DNA of 64,000 bases from Perilla frutescens (lineage: Eukaryota > Streptophyta > Magnoliopsida > Lamiales > Lamiaceae): positions 34,277,501 to 34,341,500 of the forward strand of contig BRKX01000002.1 of the NCBI GenBank assembly GCA_026008535.1, read 5' to 3'. A program made the position numbers and the translations under genes. The notes under the pieces are model-generated. The model was not told the origin of the DNA. It searched no databases and saw nothing but the letters and a program-made list of their open reading frames with translations. Of the stretch, positions 34,836 to 48,200 are shown piece by piece. Positions within the stretch are counted from its first letter, which is position 1; the number at the start of each line of letters is the position of its first letter.

Positions 34836-35004
34836 CAAACCATTCACGGTAAGAAAGACATCTATACCACTTTGTTTCGTCTCAATTCTCATTATCCTTA
34901 GCCATTTGGCCCACAACCAACAAACCATTCACAGTAAGAAAGACATCTATACCCACTTCGTTTCGTCCCAATCATCATTATCCTTAGCCATTTGGCCCAC
35001 AACC
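34836..35004. repeat. 85-bp tandem duplication
   Basis: The unit CAAACCATTCACGGTAAGAA...TTGGCCCACAACC at 34836 is repeated from 34921 with a few substitutions. It overlaps the lower end of a coding relic read on the minus strand. Confidence 0.8.
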
Positions 35005-35117
35005 TCCAACAAATGTTGGATCCTCCAGGCCTCAGCTGTTTTGACATGATGAAATGCCTTTTTCTCATGCTCGGCATCGAATGCCCCATCTCATGGAGAA
35101 ATCAATTGACCAACACG

Positions 35118-35782
35118 CATTGGCGGAGCCACATTGGGGCGGGGCATTGGCTCTCCCTAGAATTAAAAAAAAAAATAGTATTATAATAATATTTTATTCT
35201 AATACTAAAAAAATAAAAATAAAAACATATTATTTTACTTCTAATCGGCAATTCCACATCCTGCAACCTAGAGTCCAGCCTCCATACCCCAAGTCTACTT
35301 CAAACAATACTAAAAAAATAAAATCGGTCAACCCCCTTTTACTTTCATTTTCATTTTCATTTTCATTTTCAATCTTCAATTCCATATATATTGGTAGTTA
35401 CTCTTATTTTCTTTAATATATTTATTTCTCATCTTAGTGTTGAGTTTTAAATTTTAGAGTTCATTGAATATTTGAACACTGTGATGCAATTTTTTTAACA
35501 ATATTAGAATTTAATTAGTTAAAAAAATTACTTCCTCCGTCCCAATTATAGTCTCACATAAATTAAAAATATTATGAAAATAAGATATTAAAGTTAAATT
35601 TTCAATAATATTTATTTAATATTTATGACTTATGAAAATTAATACTACTTATAATAATGAGATTATATAATTGAGAGACTCTAAAATAGTAATAGGGACT
35701 ATATAATTGGGACGGAGGGATCATTCTACTTATGGCCTTTTATATCATGAATTGGGCCCCTCTGAGCCTGGCTCCGCCTCTG
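35118..35782. mobile_element. hAT MITE with 8-bp target duplication
   Basis: The left tip CATTGGCGGAGCCA and right tip (reverse complement CAGAGGCGGAGCCA) are inverted repeats with CA ends. CCAACACG is repeated exactly at 35110-35117 and 35783-35790. An 8-bp duplication with CA-starting short TIRs is diagnostic of hAT. The element is 665 bp with no transposase and carries a Stowaway MITE inside. Confidence 0.85.
35531..35720. mobile_element. Stowaway-like MITE nested in the hAT MITE
   Basis: Ends read CTTCCTCCGTCCCAATTATA and, inverted, TCCCTCCGTCCCAATTATAT. The CTCCGTCCC core is the hallmark of Tc1/mariner-derived Stowaway MITEs. The left neighbour is TA as expected; on the right the TA is not intact. 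At 190 bp the size is typical. Confidence 0.8.
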
Positions 35783-36130
35783 CCAACACGTGATATTAGT
35801 AGAATTGGATTAACATTGTATCTGAAAGTCCTTGAATAAATGAAATATTTTGAATGCTGTGTCTTATGAATTACAACCATACCCACAGATTTATGTATGC
35901 CAAGCACACAACTGGGAGGATAATATTATTTTGGAGGGTCGTGGCAGTACCCCAAAGATCTCTCCAAGTATCTTGTATGTTGTAAAACATATCAGTAGCA
36001 AGTCGAACTTTATCTACAACCCGCACACAATAATATCTTTTTCCATTGATAATGATATATTTGTGAGCGTGGCTGACTTTTATCCCACACTTGAATTTTA
36101 CAGCCATCTCCAAATCTCGGAGCATCCTTT

Positions 36131-38811
36131 CAACTGTGCTTAGTAGACAATCGACAGTCGACCAGGGCTCAAATGCAATGCATTGGGTAAGGTCTTAATA
36201 AAATTTATTGCTCCTTGAAAAAATAACACTGGTGGAAGTTCAAAGTAAATGCCATGCGCTTTCCATTGATAATACCAGAAATGCACGTATTAGACTTGTC
36301 ATGCAAGCATTCCAAATCTAGCCAATATTCAAGATCTCCCCTCAATTGTTCATTGAAATCCTATCAAGAAAAAAAAATATTTTATTTCCAACCTCTATTC
36401 ATAAACGCTGAAAAAAAAAATCTAGCTCAAGAAATTGAGCAATACTTATTATTTTATATATCAAGTATTTCTTGTTCGTTTTCCTTCTTGTTAGTGGCTA
36501 AATATCTAGTCATAATGGAAAGACAAATTAAATATGAGTTTGGAGAATGTAATTACAACACGAGTGCTACAACTGGTGTTCGAATGAGAGATCATTTTGG
36601 ATTTGGAGAAGGAAAAATGTTCTAGAAAAGATTAATTACTATGAATTAATGTGCTTGAGTTGCTATGATTTCTCTAATTAATGTGAAATTGACTTCAAAA
36701 AGTGATGAAAGATTGGTGCAGTTGAGTTTTAATTTTTATTTTTTAGTTGTAGTTAATTATGTTGTCATAATTTTCCTATTTCACCAAAATATAAACTTTG
36801 GATTTTGTTGAACGGGGAAGAGCGGCGCATAGCTTACACTATGTGTATTTCAATATTGATTTATGATATAGTTCTTTGAGACTTGCAAATTGCAATAAGG
36901 AACTCATGCGGTTGGAAGTTAAAGGAAACTACTGTTCTAATCTGATTTGTAATTTAAGCATTGGAGTTCATTCACATAAATTGCATATAAAAACCCAATT
37001 TTAACTTCATTTGGTTGTTTGTAGAATGAATATTATAAGCTACCATAAGATTTGATAAGGATAGTAGACTATTGAGCTCGAGATCAAACTCAAATTGATT
37101 TCAAGTTTTCTTTGAGTCGATGTTGAGCAGCACATGAGTCGAGTTAACCGACTCCCTAGCACCACTAGTCATAAGAATTCAATAGTGGAAATTTTGATCC
37201 TTTCATAAAATCAAATTAAATCAATCAATTAAACAATATATCATTCTAATAATGAGTCACTTTTAAGATTGTTGACTATTCAACTTTTCATTTTGCATGT
37301 GTCATAATGAAACATTTATTTTAATTTTAAATTGGTAGCGTGTCATAACAAACTCCAATATATAGTGCATACAAACTACACTAATTTATTACGGTGAATA
37401 ATCTATTCAACTTTTCATCTTGCATGTGTCATAATGAAACTTTTAAGATTGTTGACTATTCAACTTTTCAATAGCCCTATCAGTTCAACATCTACTTTTC
37501 TCGTAAAAGTACTCAACAAAGGATAATCCTTTTATCACACATTTTGAGTTTGCAATAGGAAGAGGAAGAGTGATTGAGTGATGTGATGATTGTGAGTTAC
37601 TAGCAAATATGCAAAGGGGAGGTAGAAAACAATGTCTTGGCAAATGCAATTCTATCATGAAAATATTTTTTTTTTCAAAATTATTTGTCACGATTCATCA
37701 TGAAAATAATATTTGTTCAGAATGCAAGTCTCTGCACTCAATAGAATATTATTTCCCAAGAGAGGCAAACAATGCTTTTATTTACTAACAATTCAATTCA
37801 AACTTTTACTATAATTGAAATTTTTACCCCCCCTCCTTTCACTGGGCTAGTTGACCAACCAAAATCCACAACTATACTAATCAATCCATTTAAAAGACAA
37901 AATATAGTAATTAATTTAATTACTAATGTATGAATTTACAATGGTGTATATATATATCATTCATTTAGTATTATTATATAATATATCTAATACATGTGAC
38001 TTGGATTATTATTAATGAAATATAATAAAGATTCATCCTGCACCCTTATTTTGTTTTTTAATAGCATTTTGTTAAGCTTATATAGACGCAACGTATTCGA
38101 TGAAATGACACTGACAATAACTTGTTTTAATGAATGAAAACATAACGCAATGCTCAGATTCATTTGATGAGAGGGTTTAATTCATTTGACCATAGTAAAG
38201 ATGCCCTTCTCATAAAATTTTTATTTTTCTTAAAATTTAAGTTATATATGCCAGTGGATTTTTATTTATTTTTTTGTTTGCTGATTTTTATTAATATGTC
38301 TAATGCAGAACGATTTGTGAATTTGATCAAAATTGAGCAACGTGCTAGAGTGTTTTTTTATATTTTGGTAAAGTACTAGCCATATTATATATTGTGCATG
38401 TATATCTAGCACATGTTATATGAATATATTTGTATAGCATAAATTTATTTATTTGTATGCACAATTTATAACAATATAGAATCGTTCATCAATACACAAA
38501 AAAATGGTCGCTAAATATATGATTCGAGTTCTAATGGAGTGAGATTTTTCTCTGTAACATCTAATGTACCTTATCATTAAACAACTTGAGTTTATTGAAT
38601 ATTTATTTTGTGTTATCGAAACTTAATTAATCGTTAGCATAAGGTATAAACCATAAATGGATGAAGAAAACCCTAACTAATATATTCTAATTTGATGAAA
38701 TACACAATATATAATAATCAATTAGTAACTAAAACATAAAAACTAAATCAAAAAAATAAGTATAAGTTCTAATTGAAAAGTAATAAATCATAATAACAAT
38801 ATAAGTATGTA
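36131..38811. other. Intergenic DNA, no convincing gene
   Basis: Open frames of up to about 120 codons exist but show no known domain. Near 37255-37475 the phrase TATTCAACTTTTCAT-TTGCATGTGTCATAATGAAAC occurs twice with flanking TTTTAAGATTGTTGAC copies, a local duplication. The rest is AT-rich. Confidence 0.4.
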
Positions 38812-38935
38812 TACTATGTCAACATTATGATAATCATTCATCAGCACAATGAATGCAATATGTTAGCATATAACTAATGCTTCGTTAGCATATGTCATCA
38901 ACTTATCATAATGCTGATAAATCATTATTTTGAAC
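38812..38935. mobile_element. Small TTAGCA-rich fragment related to elements A-C
   Basis: ATATGTTAGCATATAAC and CGTTAGCATATGTCATC repeat the hexamer and its ATATG context seen in elements A to C 17-30 kb away. No terminal repeat was found, so this is at most a scrap. Confidence 0.25.
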
Positions 38936-41387
38936 CACACTTGATTTTTTTTCTTTTTAAGTAAATGACATTTAAATAATTTCAAATTTTTTTTCTTTTT
39001 TCTTTTTTTCTTTTGTGGTGCAAAGAGTATTTTTAGTGGTACAAATAGAAATTCCCTAAATATTAATTGAAATTAGTAAATTCTGATTAGGATGAACTAA
39101 ATCCATATAATCTGAGTATAAAAATGATTTTTTCAATAGTAGAAGTGATATTCTTCTTTACTATGCGTGATATATTATTTCTAGTTTTTATTTTGCAAGT
39201 TGGGTCGGGTGTGTTGTAGGCGGAACTCGACTATCACAAATAAATCTTATTTGATAAAATGGAAGGCGCTTCTCATAATGAAGTAATAATCAACTACTAT
39301 GCTTTAATACCAATAAACGAATATAAAAGCATATCGTAATTTATTTCAAATAAGTTGAGGACTTAGGTACAGCCAGGGAACTCACTTTTTGGGGGTGTTA
39401 GAAAATGGTCAAATGAGTTCATTTTTCGAAAACTAAGAAAACATATCACATCATTCAAATGAGATAATCTAGTGATTAAAATATGAATGACTAGGAAGAA
39501 GGTAATATCTTTTCACAAATTGAAAAAACTTTTCACAGTAGTAGACTACACAGTCTAGTCATTTTTTTACCTCATTTAATCACAGTAATCTAAGAAAGCA
39601 AGGGAAAGAATCTCCATTGACAGCTTCGTCTACCCTTTCTCTCTTTCGTGAAAATTTTGTTCTAATATTGAGAGAGAGAGAGAGAGGGGGATTTTTTTTT
39701 AATTTTCAAAAATGTGTGTGAGAGAGAGAAGCAAGGGAAAAAATCTCCATTGACAACTTCGTCTACCCTTTCTCTCTTTCGTGAAAATCAACAAAAAATA
39801 GGACAAAGAAAAATAAAGAACTGCACAAATGATATCACACATGATCGAGCCAAGTCAACTTAGTTACTCACTTACACCCTACTCATAAAATTTCACTAAT
39901 AGAAATTTTGAATTTTCTTTTTTTTTCTTTTTTGGCTTTCATTAACAACTACTTAAATCAATAGATTAAAGGAGACAACATTCTAATAATAAGGTATTTG
40001 CATATCACTACAATAGTTAAATGATAATTAAGTTAAGTTTAGTCTAATCTTGACAAACTTGAAAAACATATAAACACGCGTGCTCACACACACATGATAT
40101 ACACATTCAATAAGCAATACAGAGACTTTTCACAATGCAAAGCACATCTGTTCAAGAAAAAATATAGAAAAACGGAAACCTTTTTACACATAAATGCATG
40201 GACAACTTCAATTAGCCATGGGGCAGGGCTTTTCACAGTGCAAATCACAACAATTCAAAAAAAATAAGCTAAAAAATGGAAGCTTCTAAACACACTGTTA
40301 CATCATTATATGCTTACATAATGTGAATAAAACACACGCAAACATGCAGTTCTACCTCCATTGAGCCATAAGAGAAGGGGACATCTTATCTAGCAGAGAT
40401 TGAGCAAAAAAAACCAAAAGAAAATGGCTCTTCTATGAGCTTCATTAACTGTGATGCAACCTGAAAATGGTGATATATGAGGGCAACTTGGTTGGCCACA
40501 CAGTTTAACAGCTCTACCATATTCATTTTCATGTTTGAGATTTTTTGTATTTATATCTGAATTAAATGCTACAAGAAATGCTAATATGAATAATCCAAAT
40601 ATATACATGCAAAGCTTTAACAAACAATCCAAATACTTCACCGCCAAGTTTTGACAAACAGAAAAGAACAACTAGATAAATAGATTTTCTATCATCTTAC
40701 TGCATGAGTAACCGTGATCTAAAGTTTAAGCAATATATAAAGATGATCGAATACCATTAAAATACAATTATTAAAGATTGTAAGATTCAATTTTTAAATA
40801 CCTCCAAAATATAATATTAATTAGGTCTACTACAAACATAAATACATAGGCTAGATACATTGATGCATACTTCAACAAACTCCCAAAACTATCACAAGCA
40901 CTTCAATCTTCATACCTACAAATGTTTAATGATTAATCAAATAATGCATAAACAATCCAAACACTCAAATAACAATATAATAGAGTAATATCAAAATGAA
41001 CCTAAAGATGATGATGAGATATCTTCACCATGGTGCTACATGAAGTCACTTGATCGAATGCAATAATTCTCCCTATTAATAATAAAAGTTGTTTTTTAGA
41101 TTTAAATACAAGGGAAAATAACAATTGAGTAGTAAAAAATATAAATAAAACTATCCTCACCTCCACTTTGAAGAACAAAGTTCCTAAACCTAGGAACATT
41201 AGTGTACCTTTCGATACAAATTAATTTTTTCACCTGAGAAAGCATCAATCCATTAACAATCTTAAAAGCAAAATAATACGTCAATTTTGGTAACATATAA
41301 CAATCTTGAAAAAAAAAATCATACCTCAATTTTGGTAGATACAAGTGAACCCTTCTTATCTTAACACGTAGTGGTTGCTTTTTGATA
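38936..41387. other. Intergenic DNA with a 132-bp spaced duplication
   Basis: A unit of about 60 bases (GCAAGGGAAAGAATCTCCAT...CTTTCGTGAAAAT) at 39597-39656 recurs at 39729-39788. GA-repeat DNA lies between the copies. A few minus-strand frames (40390-40671, 41002-41199) show no family I recognise. Confidence 0.45.
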
Positions 41388-41420
41388 AGAATTAGTATTA
41401 CCCCCACGCGTTGCGTGGTC
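41388..41420 (-). mobile_element. Helitron 3'-end-like hairpin
   Basis: On the minus strand CCACGCAACGCGTGG forms a hairpin and is followed by GGGTAATACTAAT. Helitron ends are CTRR preceded by such hairpins; CTAA would be a minor variant. No 5' end was identified, so this is only a candidate terminus. Confidence 0.3.
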
Positions 41421-42169
41421 ATATGAGCGATGTTACCTGATCGAACATTAGTGCTCATTCTATGTCTAATTCCATACATAATCTATCTTCTTTTTTTTGT
41501 AATAATTATTCATTTTTAAATAAGATGTATTTATGTTGTACTATAACAAATTTTAAATACCGAATGAAACAAACATGTGAACATAAAAATTATTTAAAAA
41601 AAATTCAATGTTGAGTATGGAAAAAATATAAATTTAGTAAACACGAACATTTTGTAATATTAATATCTAACTTGTTTTATATAAATAAATATTATTAAAT
41701 AAGTTATTCATCTTTCCACAAAAACTCAATAATAATAATAACGCTAATAACAATTAGTAACAAATTATGTATACCTATATATATATAGTCATATTATATA
41801 TATTTCTTTTAGTTTTAGTTTATTTTTTACTTAAAAAATAGCGAATGTATATATATGTATGTGTGTGTGTGTGTATAATTCATAAATTTTTAACAGATTT
41901 TTAAGAACATTACAAAGGATTATTTTTTCAACCTGAAGGCTAATCCAATTTCATTAAAGAAAAGAAAATGAATAAAAAATAATCAGCATTAGCAGAGTGA
42001 GTTTCCAATTTTCAGATACTTTCTTTAGGGATAGGATTTCTCACTCATTTCTTCCCCAACATCCGCCGCTCCCATCTTGTATCAATTTCTTGTTTATGCA
42101 ATCAACCTATTTCTTAATTTAATTGAAAATAGTAAGAAGAGTTTTTTTTGGGAGGGGGAACGGAAGAGT

Positions 42170-42425
42170 AAGAAGATTAAAGACTTCTTCTTCCCCGACG
42201 ATGAACAGTCTTCTTCTTCTTCCCTGATGAACAGTGTCGCCACCTCCTTCCTCCACCGAAACAACCAGTAGCAGCCCTTGCAACATTTGTCTTCTTCTTC
42301 TTCCCCAATGAACAGTCGTCGTCTTCTTCTTCTTCCCCGATGAACAGTCGTCTTCTTCTTCTTCCCCGATGAACAGCGCCGCCACCCCCTTCCTCCACCG
42401 AAACAACCAGTAGCAGCAGCAGCAG
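42170..42425. repeat. CTTCTTCTTCCCC-GATGAACAGT minisatellite
   Basis: The phrase CTTCTTCTTCCCCGATGAACAG recurs five times with changes. A longer block (CCACC-CCTTCCTCCACCGAAACAACCAGTAGCAGC in two pieces) is present twice, at about 42238 and 42373. It gives repetitive open frames on both strands (Gly/Glu/Lys- or Ser/Asn-rich) that are artefacts of the repeat. It could be a decayed low-complexity exon, but no gene structure supports that. Confidence 0.75.
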
Positions 42426-43412
42426 TACTGCAAATTAGGAGTTCGAAAATTATTTTTCGGATGACACAATGAGGAATCGAAATATGATTTTCGAAACTAT
42501 AGAGGGACGTTTGGAAACATATTTTCGAACGATTCTTCGAAAATAGATTTTCGAATCATGTATTGTCCATTCAAAAATACAATTTTCAAATCTCTGTAAA
42601 GGGATTCGAACTGATATTTTCGTATCCAGATTCTTCGAAGAAGATGAGAAATTTTTAGCAATGTGATTTTTTCATCCTTAATGGTAATTGTCTGAATTTG
42701 TTTAGATATTTATTTCTATATTTTCTTTTATGTAATTTGATTTATATGAATGAAATTTGAAATTTTATGGGGTGAGGGGTCGCCGAAAATCTAAAATTTT
42801 TTGGGGATTGGTCGAGGGGAGGACAGTGCGGGTAGAGCAGCCTAAGTTTTTCTTTCATGTTTGGAGACGCGCACCGCCGAAGCAATTAGCAGAGATTTTG
42901 AAAGTGCTTCTCACCAGATGAACTGATATGAAATTTTGAAAGGTGCAGAAAATTTGGACAATTTTTAAAGTGCTTCTCACCAGAAATTTTGGAAATTTAG
43001 GTTTTAGAAACAAAATCGGAGAAAATCGAGAACTGATATGAACTCCGGCGGAAATGCGGTGGCAGAGCGGTAGATGAATCAGTGATCGACGGAAATGCGG
43101 TGCGGAGCTGCAGCTGCTAGACTGCTAGTGGCTTGAAGATGAACATTTTTTGTTTTTGTTTTTTATTTACAATATTATTTTATTTTTATGGTGTTGAAAG
43201 AAAATTGTGTTGAAGAAGTAAGTAAATGGCATTTTAATAATTTCAAAAATAATTATTTTTACATTTATTTTTATTGTGGTGTAAAAAGAAAAATTAGCGG
43301 TGTAAATAGAATCACCCTTCCTCCAAAAACATACAACTGAAAAACAGTTGATCAAGATCCAAACAGCAGCTACAAAATCAGGCATTGTAGTCTAACCTTT
43401 GGAATCATCGCC
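42426..43412. other. Intergenic DNA upstream of the DUF1295 gene
   Basis: Between 42430 and 42640 the palindrome TTCGAA and its flanks (ATTTTCGAA, TTCGAAAAT) recur about six times, like binding-site arrays in MITE ends. From 42980 to 43140 there are GCGGTGG-type words. The immediate promoter before 43413 shows no clear TATA box. Confidence 0.4.
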
Positions 43413-44622
43413 ATGGTGACGTTGAGTGGCAAACCTCGCGCCAATAATCTGCGCAAAGCAGTGGTTGCGCTTCTCGCTCCTCTTCCTTCCATTCTCTTCT
43501 ATCTTTCCTTCCTCCGCCGTTACTCGGCCGCTGAATCAGCCGATTCTCTCTCTCCTCTATGGACTTGGTGCTACTACCACCCTTTTCTCTTAGCCAACGT
43601 ACTCTTCTTTCTCAATGTCAATCTACTTTTCTGGATTGTGGGTCTCCTCCAATCCAGCCACTGGGTTTGTCTCTCACTCTGACTCCCATTCTCTCAATTG
43701 AATTTTCTTGGAATTTCGTTTTGCTCATTGCTGTGAACGGGTTTTTGCAGATGATAGATTTGTATTGGACGGTGATACCTGTAATGTTGGTTCATTACTT
43801 CGCTACTCACCCATTAGCCCATTTCGATGCTTGGAGATCGAGGCTCGTGATTTTATTGACATGGGCTTGGTCGTTAAGGCTCACCCACAGCTACTTCCGC
43901 CGCGAAAGGTGGCAGTGGGGTGCTCGAGAAGACTGGAGATTTAACGATTTGCGCCGCCAGTATGGAAAAAACTGGTGGTGGATGTCATTCTTTGCTGTCT
44001 ATATTTCTCAGCAGGTAATTAGTTCTCGAGAGTTTGCTGTGTTTTTATTGGTTTTGATGATTGCAGTTCAATTGTTTGATAAAATTCCTCAACGAATTAA
44101 AAACTGAAAAAAAAATTGAACTTTTTGTTTCTTGTGATACGGCAGGTTTTTTTAATGGGAATATGCTTGCCTCTCTATGTTGTCCACATGAAAGACAGGC
44201 AAATTGATGTATGGGATGTAGTTGCTGCATTAGTGTGCTTAACTGGAGTTACTGTAGCATATTTTGCTGACACGCAGCTTCACAGATTTGTTAGTAGAAA
44301 TGAGAGGAGGAAACGGATTGGCCAAGAATTAGTGTTAACTCTCGATGAGGGCTTATGGCACTACTCGCGACATCCAAACTATTTTGGTGAGCAGTTGTGG
44401 TGGTGGGGATTGGGGATATTTGCTTGGAACTTGGATTGTGGGTGGAATTTGAGTGGTGCATTGATTAATAGTTTGTGCTTGGCCTATGTCACTGTTCTTG
44501 TGGAGGAGCGAATGTTGAAGCAGGAGTACAGGGCTGAGGCATACAAGAAGTATCAAAAAACGACATCTGTTTGGATACCTTGGTTCAAGACATCCTTGGC
44601 AGGGAAAGAGAAGGGAACGTGA
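43413..44622 (+). CDS. DUF1295 / steroid 5-alpha-reductase-like membrane protein
   Basis: Three exons (43413-43664, 43751-44014, 44146-44622) join in phase zero to 330 residues; both introns are short GT-AG (86 and 131 bases). The protein belongs to the DUF1295 family, related to steroid and sterol reductases that use NADPH in a membrane. The signature LWHYSRHPNYFGEQLWWWG near residue 250 is the conserved C-terminal nucleotide-binding region of these reductases. Several hydrophobic segments are visible (about 15-35, 50-80, 88-105, 125-145, 175-195, 205-225, 270-300), so it should be a multi-span membrane protein. An FRRERWQWGAREDWRF loop and the VEERMLK...YQKTTSVWIPW tail are also family features. 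The true substrate in plants is not established. It is convergent with the GDSL gene to its right. All catalytic-region residues look intact. Confidence 0.92.
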
Positions 44623-45208
44623 TTGGCACACCGTATCTGTGCTACAAACGTGTTTGAGTATGTCCATATCTACTCTACTTGCTCTTTTGTAGCTTCTCAT
44701 GTTTTCTGTTTTTATATGTTTGAAATGAATTCGAAGATGCTGTCAATCTGATGTTGCAATGAAATGTTACATCATAGAAAGATTTCATTTGACATTGGCC
44801 TAGTTGAACTAGTTAAGAGGATTTCAGGAGTATAACTTTGTCCAAATGAATAGCATTCATATTTGTAACCAAATGGTACTTCGATATTGTTTATTTGGTC
44901 TTTTGCATTCTTTTCTGGCGAATTATGTCTAGAGCTTAGAATTGTCAACTTGGATCACAAAACTGTTGGTTACATTTTCTCATGTATATTACAATAGTCC
45001 AGCAAATTTTCATATCCTGCAGTAATAAAGCTTATGGAAATAAATTTATTGGATTGATCAATGTGAATCAGACTGTAGTACTGGAGACAGTTGATTTACA
45101 CAAGACAATTGATGTTGATAATATACACAAAACCAACATAACACTCTATAAACACTGGGCTTTTGTCCAAACAAATGTAATTGTTATAGGTGACTGGCTC
45201 ATCAGTCC
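44623..45208. other. Convergent 3' region between the DUF1295 and GDSL genes
   Basis: AT-rich 3' flanks of the two genes meet here. No other coding sequence is credible. Confidence 0.5.
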
Positions 45209-48200
45209 TCACGCCATGCGACTGATATATTTCGTAAGGATTTGATCAACAAGAATCTTGTATGCTCTCTCACTGGGATGGTAGCTGTCCCAGAATATGT
45301 ACTTAGAGTCATCTTGGCACGTCCCACTGAATTTATTACACAATATGACCACTTCTATACTTCCTGTCCCACAGCAGCCTTTGTCATTAACTTGAAACCC
45401 TGAAATTGATCCCCGACAAAAAATAAATATATGTAGCAAGCATTTATATTCTCAATAGCCAAGAACTTAATGAAACACAGTTAAAGTGCGTGTTTTATGT
45501 TGACATCAAAATATAGCCTAGTTTGGATTATTTGACAGTCCAAGGCCATAGAATCCACTAGACGAAGTTGATAAACAGTAAGGAATTATATCATATCTGT
45601 CATTTTTGGCCAGTATCGAGGGGCTAATGCTGCAACTGAAACAGAACTGGGTAAAGATGCTTCCAGTATCTCAGTTGACTACCTTCCACTTTATTCATGT
45701 ATAGACAGTAGCATTCTTTTCATTTAAGAGTGATTGAATTCTTAGCAACATATACGCACGTACATACATGGAAAAAAAAAAGGAAAATGATCGAAGATGG
45801 CTCACCATATTTTTGAGGTTGTAGGATCAGATTAAGAAAAGGTTCATAAATATCAACGTAAACAACCCTGGATTGAGGCAGGCTCTTGGTGAGTGAATCA
45901 ATTTTAGGTGAGAGCTTGGAATTAACCAATTGTGCAGCTTGATTGTACTCGTCAGAACACATTCTCATGGGACCGCCAGCAAGAGTTCTCTGAGCTGGCA
46001 AACACCCAACTGGTGGAATACTGAAAACAGCTATTCTTCTTGCTCCAAGCTGGTATAATTCCTGTAGTTCATTTTCAAATGAAACGTATCATAATCAGGT
46101 CCGGAACGGGTTTGAGTTTGAGGCAGGAGACTGGGGAGTGCAGTTCCTTGACTCTATTAATGTTGCAGAGTGAATATGTGGTTAATGTCTCCTCAATCTG
46201 TGCTATTTTTCTGACAGTACATGATTATATTCCATTTTACCTGTATGAAGCTGGAAGCTGAGGAGACGAGAAGATCAGCGTAGGAAGCAACATTGTACTG
46301 CTTTCGACGAAATCCGATGGTGAAGTAAGTATTTGCAAGATCATCACTGCCTGCTACCACCAGATGTAAGCTGTTACTCAATATTTTGTTGGCATTGTTT
46401 TCCCCAACTGCTGTTTTCAGCTTTCCAATGTATTCTTTGAAATGCTTCAGCTGATCAGACAATGGTATTGCTGACTGTAAAATCAAATGTAATTACACAA
46501 ACATTAGGGCAAGATTCCTTGATTGCAGACGATATGTTTCATTTGTTTTTCTAACATCGATCAGCAGGTACGTATATTGATGATCTCGTCTTAAATTGAC
46601 GTCATTAAATAATGTTAGAATAAGAGATGGAACACTATTCGAGAAAGCCGAGCTCGTGGTCTGGGTGTATGTATACCACTATCTGAGCAGTTTGAGGGTC
46701 GAAGCCACACCCTCCTGAAGCGAAGCTAACTCCAGTTGGAAGATCTTCAGCCTTCAAATTGGGATCAAGATAAGCTGGTATGATGTCTCTGATTCCGAGT
46801 TCTTCAGCTGCAGTGAAAATCAGATGGGTGAATCGTATTAAATTACAAATTTTATGTGTGTAATATTTACAAGATCGACTATAATAATTTATAATTCTGA
46901 GCTCTTTTTCTACATTGAAGATTTTAAAAGTAGTTATAATCTCATAAACATGTATGGGGTCTCGAGTCTTGTTGAAAAATGGTTATCAAAATCAAAATGA
47001 AAGCTTAAGTAAAGTTTTAGGGAGATCATAGAATTACATAACGCGTACGTTCCCAAAATATAATATCAATTTCAAACTGATATTTGTAGTTTTGAATAAT
47101 GGGTTTAGCCGATGGCGGGCTCCATTTTTTTGGGAGGCAACTTGTACCATTAAATGTACTGATTGGGATTGTACTTACTACATCATTAATTATAGATATT
47201 CAATTATGGTTGAACGTTGGGCGTTGGATAGGTTTTGATGCTTCTATAATGTAAATTATTTGTGTACAATTGAGTTCCACAATATTACCCTTAAAAAAAG
47301 CAACTAGATCACAAACCTATGATCCCAAATCTATATTTAATGTTGATGACAACTTTTATGTTGCATATTAATTACCTTTTGATATAAATATTCAATTTAT
47401 AACAGTATTTTCAATTAATACTAATATTACGAACATAATTGTATAAATATCACGATTAAAGAAAATCTAGTATGTACTGTTTGAAAACATATATAAACAT
47501 ATCTCAAATCAATATCAACAACTCTTATAATTAATTTTTCGTGTAGCTAAAATTGAAACAAAGTGGAAACTTCATAGATATAAGGAGTGTAACCATTATA
47601 TATTGTGAAGATCTCTTTTGTTTCTTAATGTGTTGTAATATGTATCTATTCTATCAACGTATGTCAAACTTATAATATTGCTACAAATAGTGCAATACAT
47701 TTAAATGGAATATTGGTGCGAGATTTTATTTATTTGTTTGCTTAGAGGACCAACATTATGTATGCTCGGGCACCCATTAATGAAACACACGACGAATTAT
47801 ATATGGTGAGTCAAACTCATAAATCTCCATTAATCAGCAGATCGAGTAACTAAATCCATGCACACATGCAAGCTACTAGGCAGCTCACCCTTCAAGTTGT
47901 CGCACATTCAACAGCTGATCGAAGAACACACAATGGGGGGAGAGAGAGAGAGAGAGTCTAAATCCACACAAATTAACATGCAAGGCAGCTGAACTTCGAA
48001 ATTCATCAGCTGAAGAACACACGAGACAGATAAGAATTGAGAGAGAGAGAGAGAGAGTTTGCTAATGAGTTCTTACCGACCAAATCCGGAGGAGTCTTGC
48101 CATTACCAAATCTGCCGGTGGGAACGGCGCCGGTAAAATCTTTGCCGTAGGGGGGGAAGTTGGCCTTGACGAGCGTCTTCATGGCATTATTATTCCCCTG

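Larger units (their letters stand above)
34940..36130 (-). pseudogene. Unrecognised coding relic split by a hAT MITE
   Basis: Two minus-strand blocks look protein-like and lie on either side of the MITE at 35118-35782. The upper one (35871-36125) includes RDLEMAVKFKCGIKVSHAHK, GKRYYCVRVVDKVRLATDMF and WRDLWGTATT. The lower one (about 34950-35090) includes EHEKKAFHHVKTAEAWRIQ and MAKDNDDWDETKWV. Frames are not continuous and stops intervene, so this is a pseudogene or a captured gene scrap. I do not recognise the family and give no function. A translated search with these two blocks would decide whether they belong together. Confidence 0.3.

Noticed and set aside
40390..40671. Frame containing SCPHISPFSGCITVNEAHRR
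   Set aside because: A faint resemblance to the C-terminal part of serine carboxypeptidase-like proteins was considered, but catalytic motifs and further exons are missing.
42119..42469. Gly/Glu/Lys-rich frames on the minus strand
   Set aside because: Products of the GATGAACAG/CTTCTT minisatellite; no introns, start context or homology support a gene.
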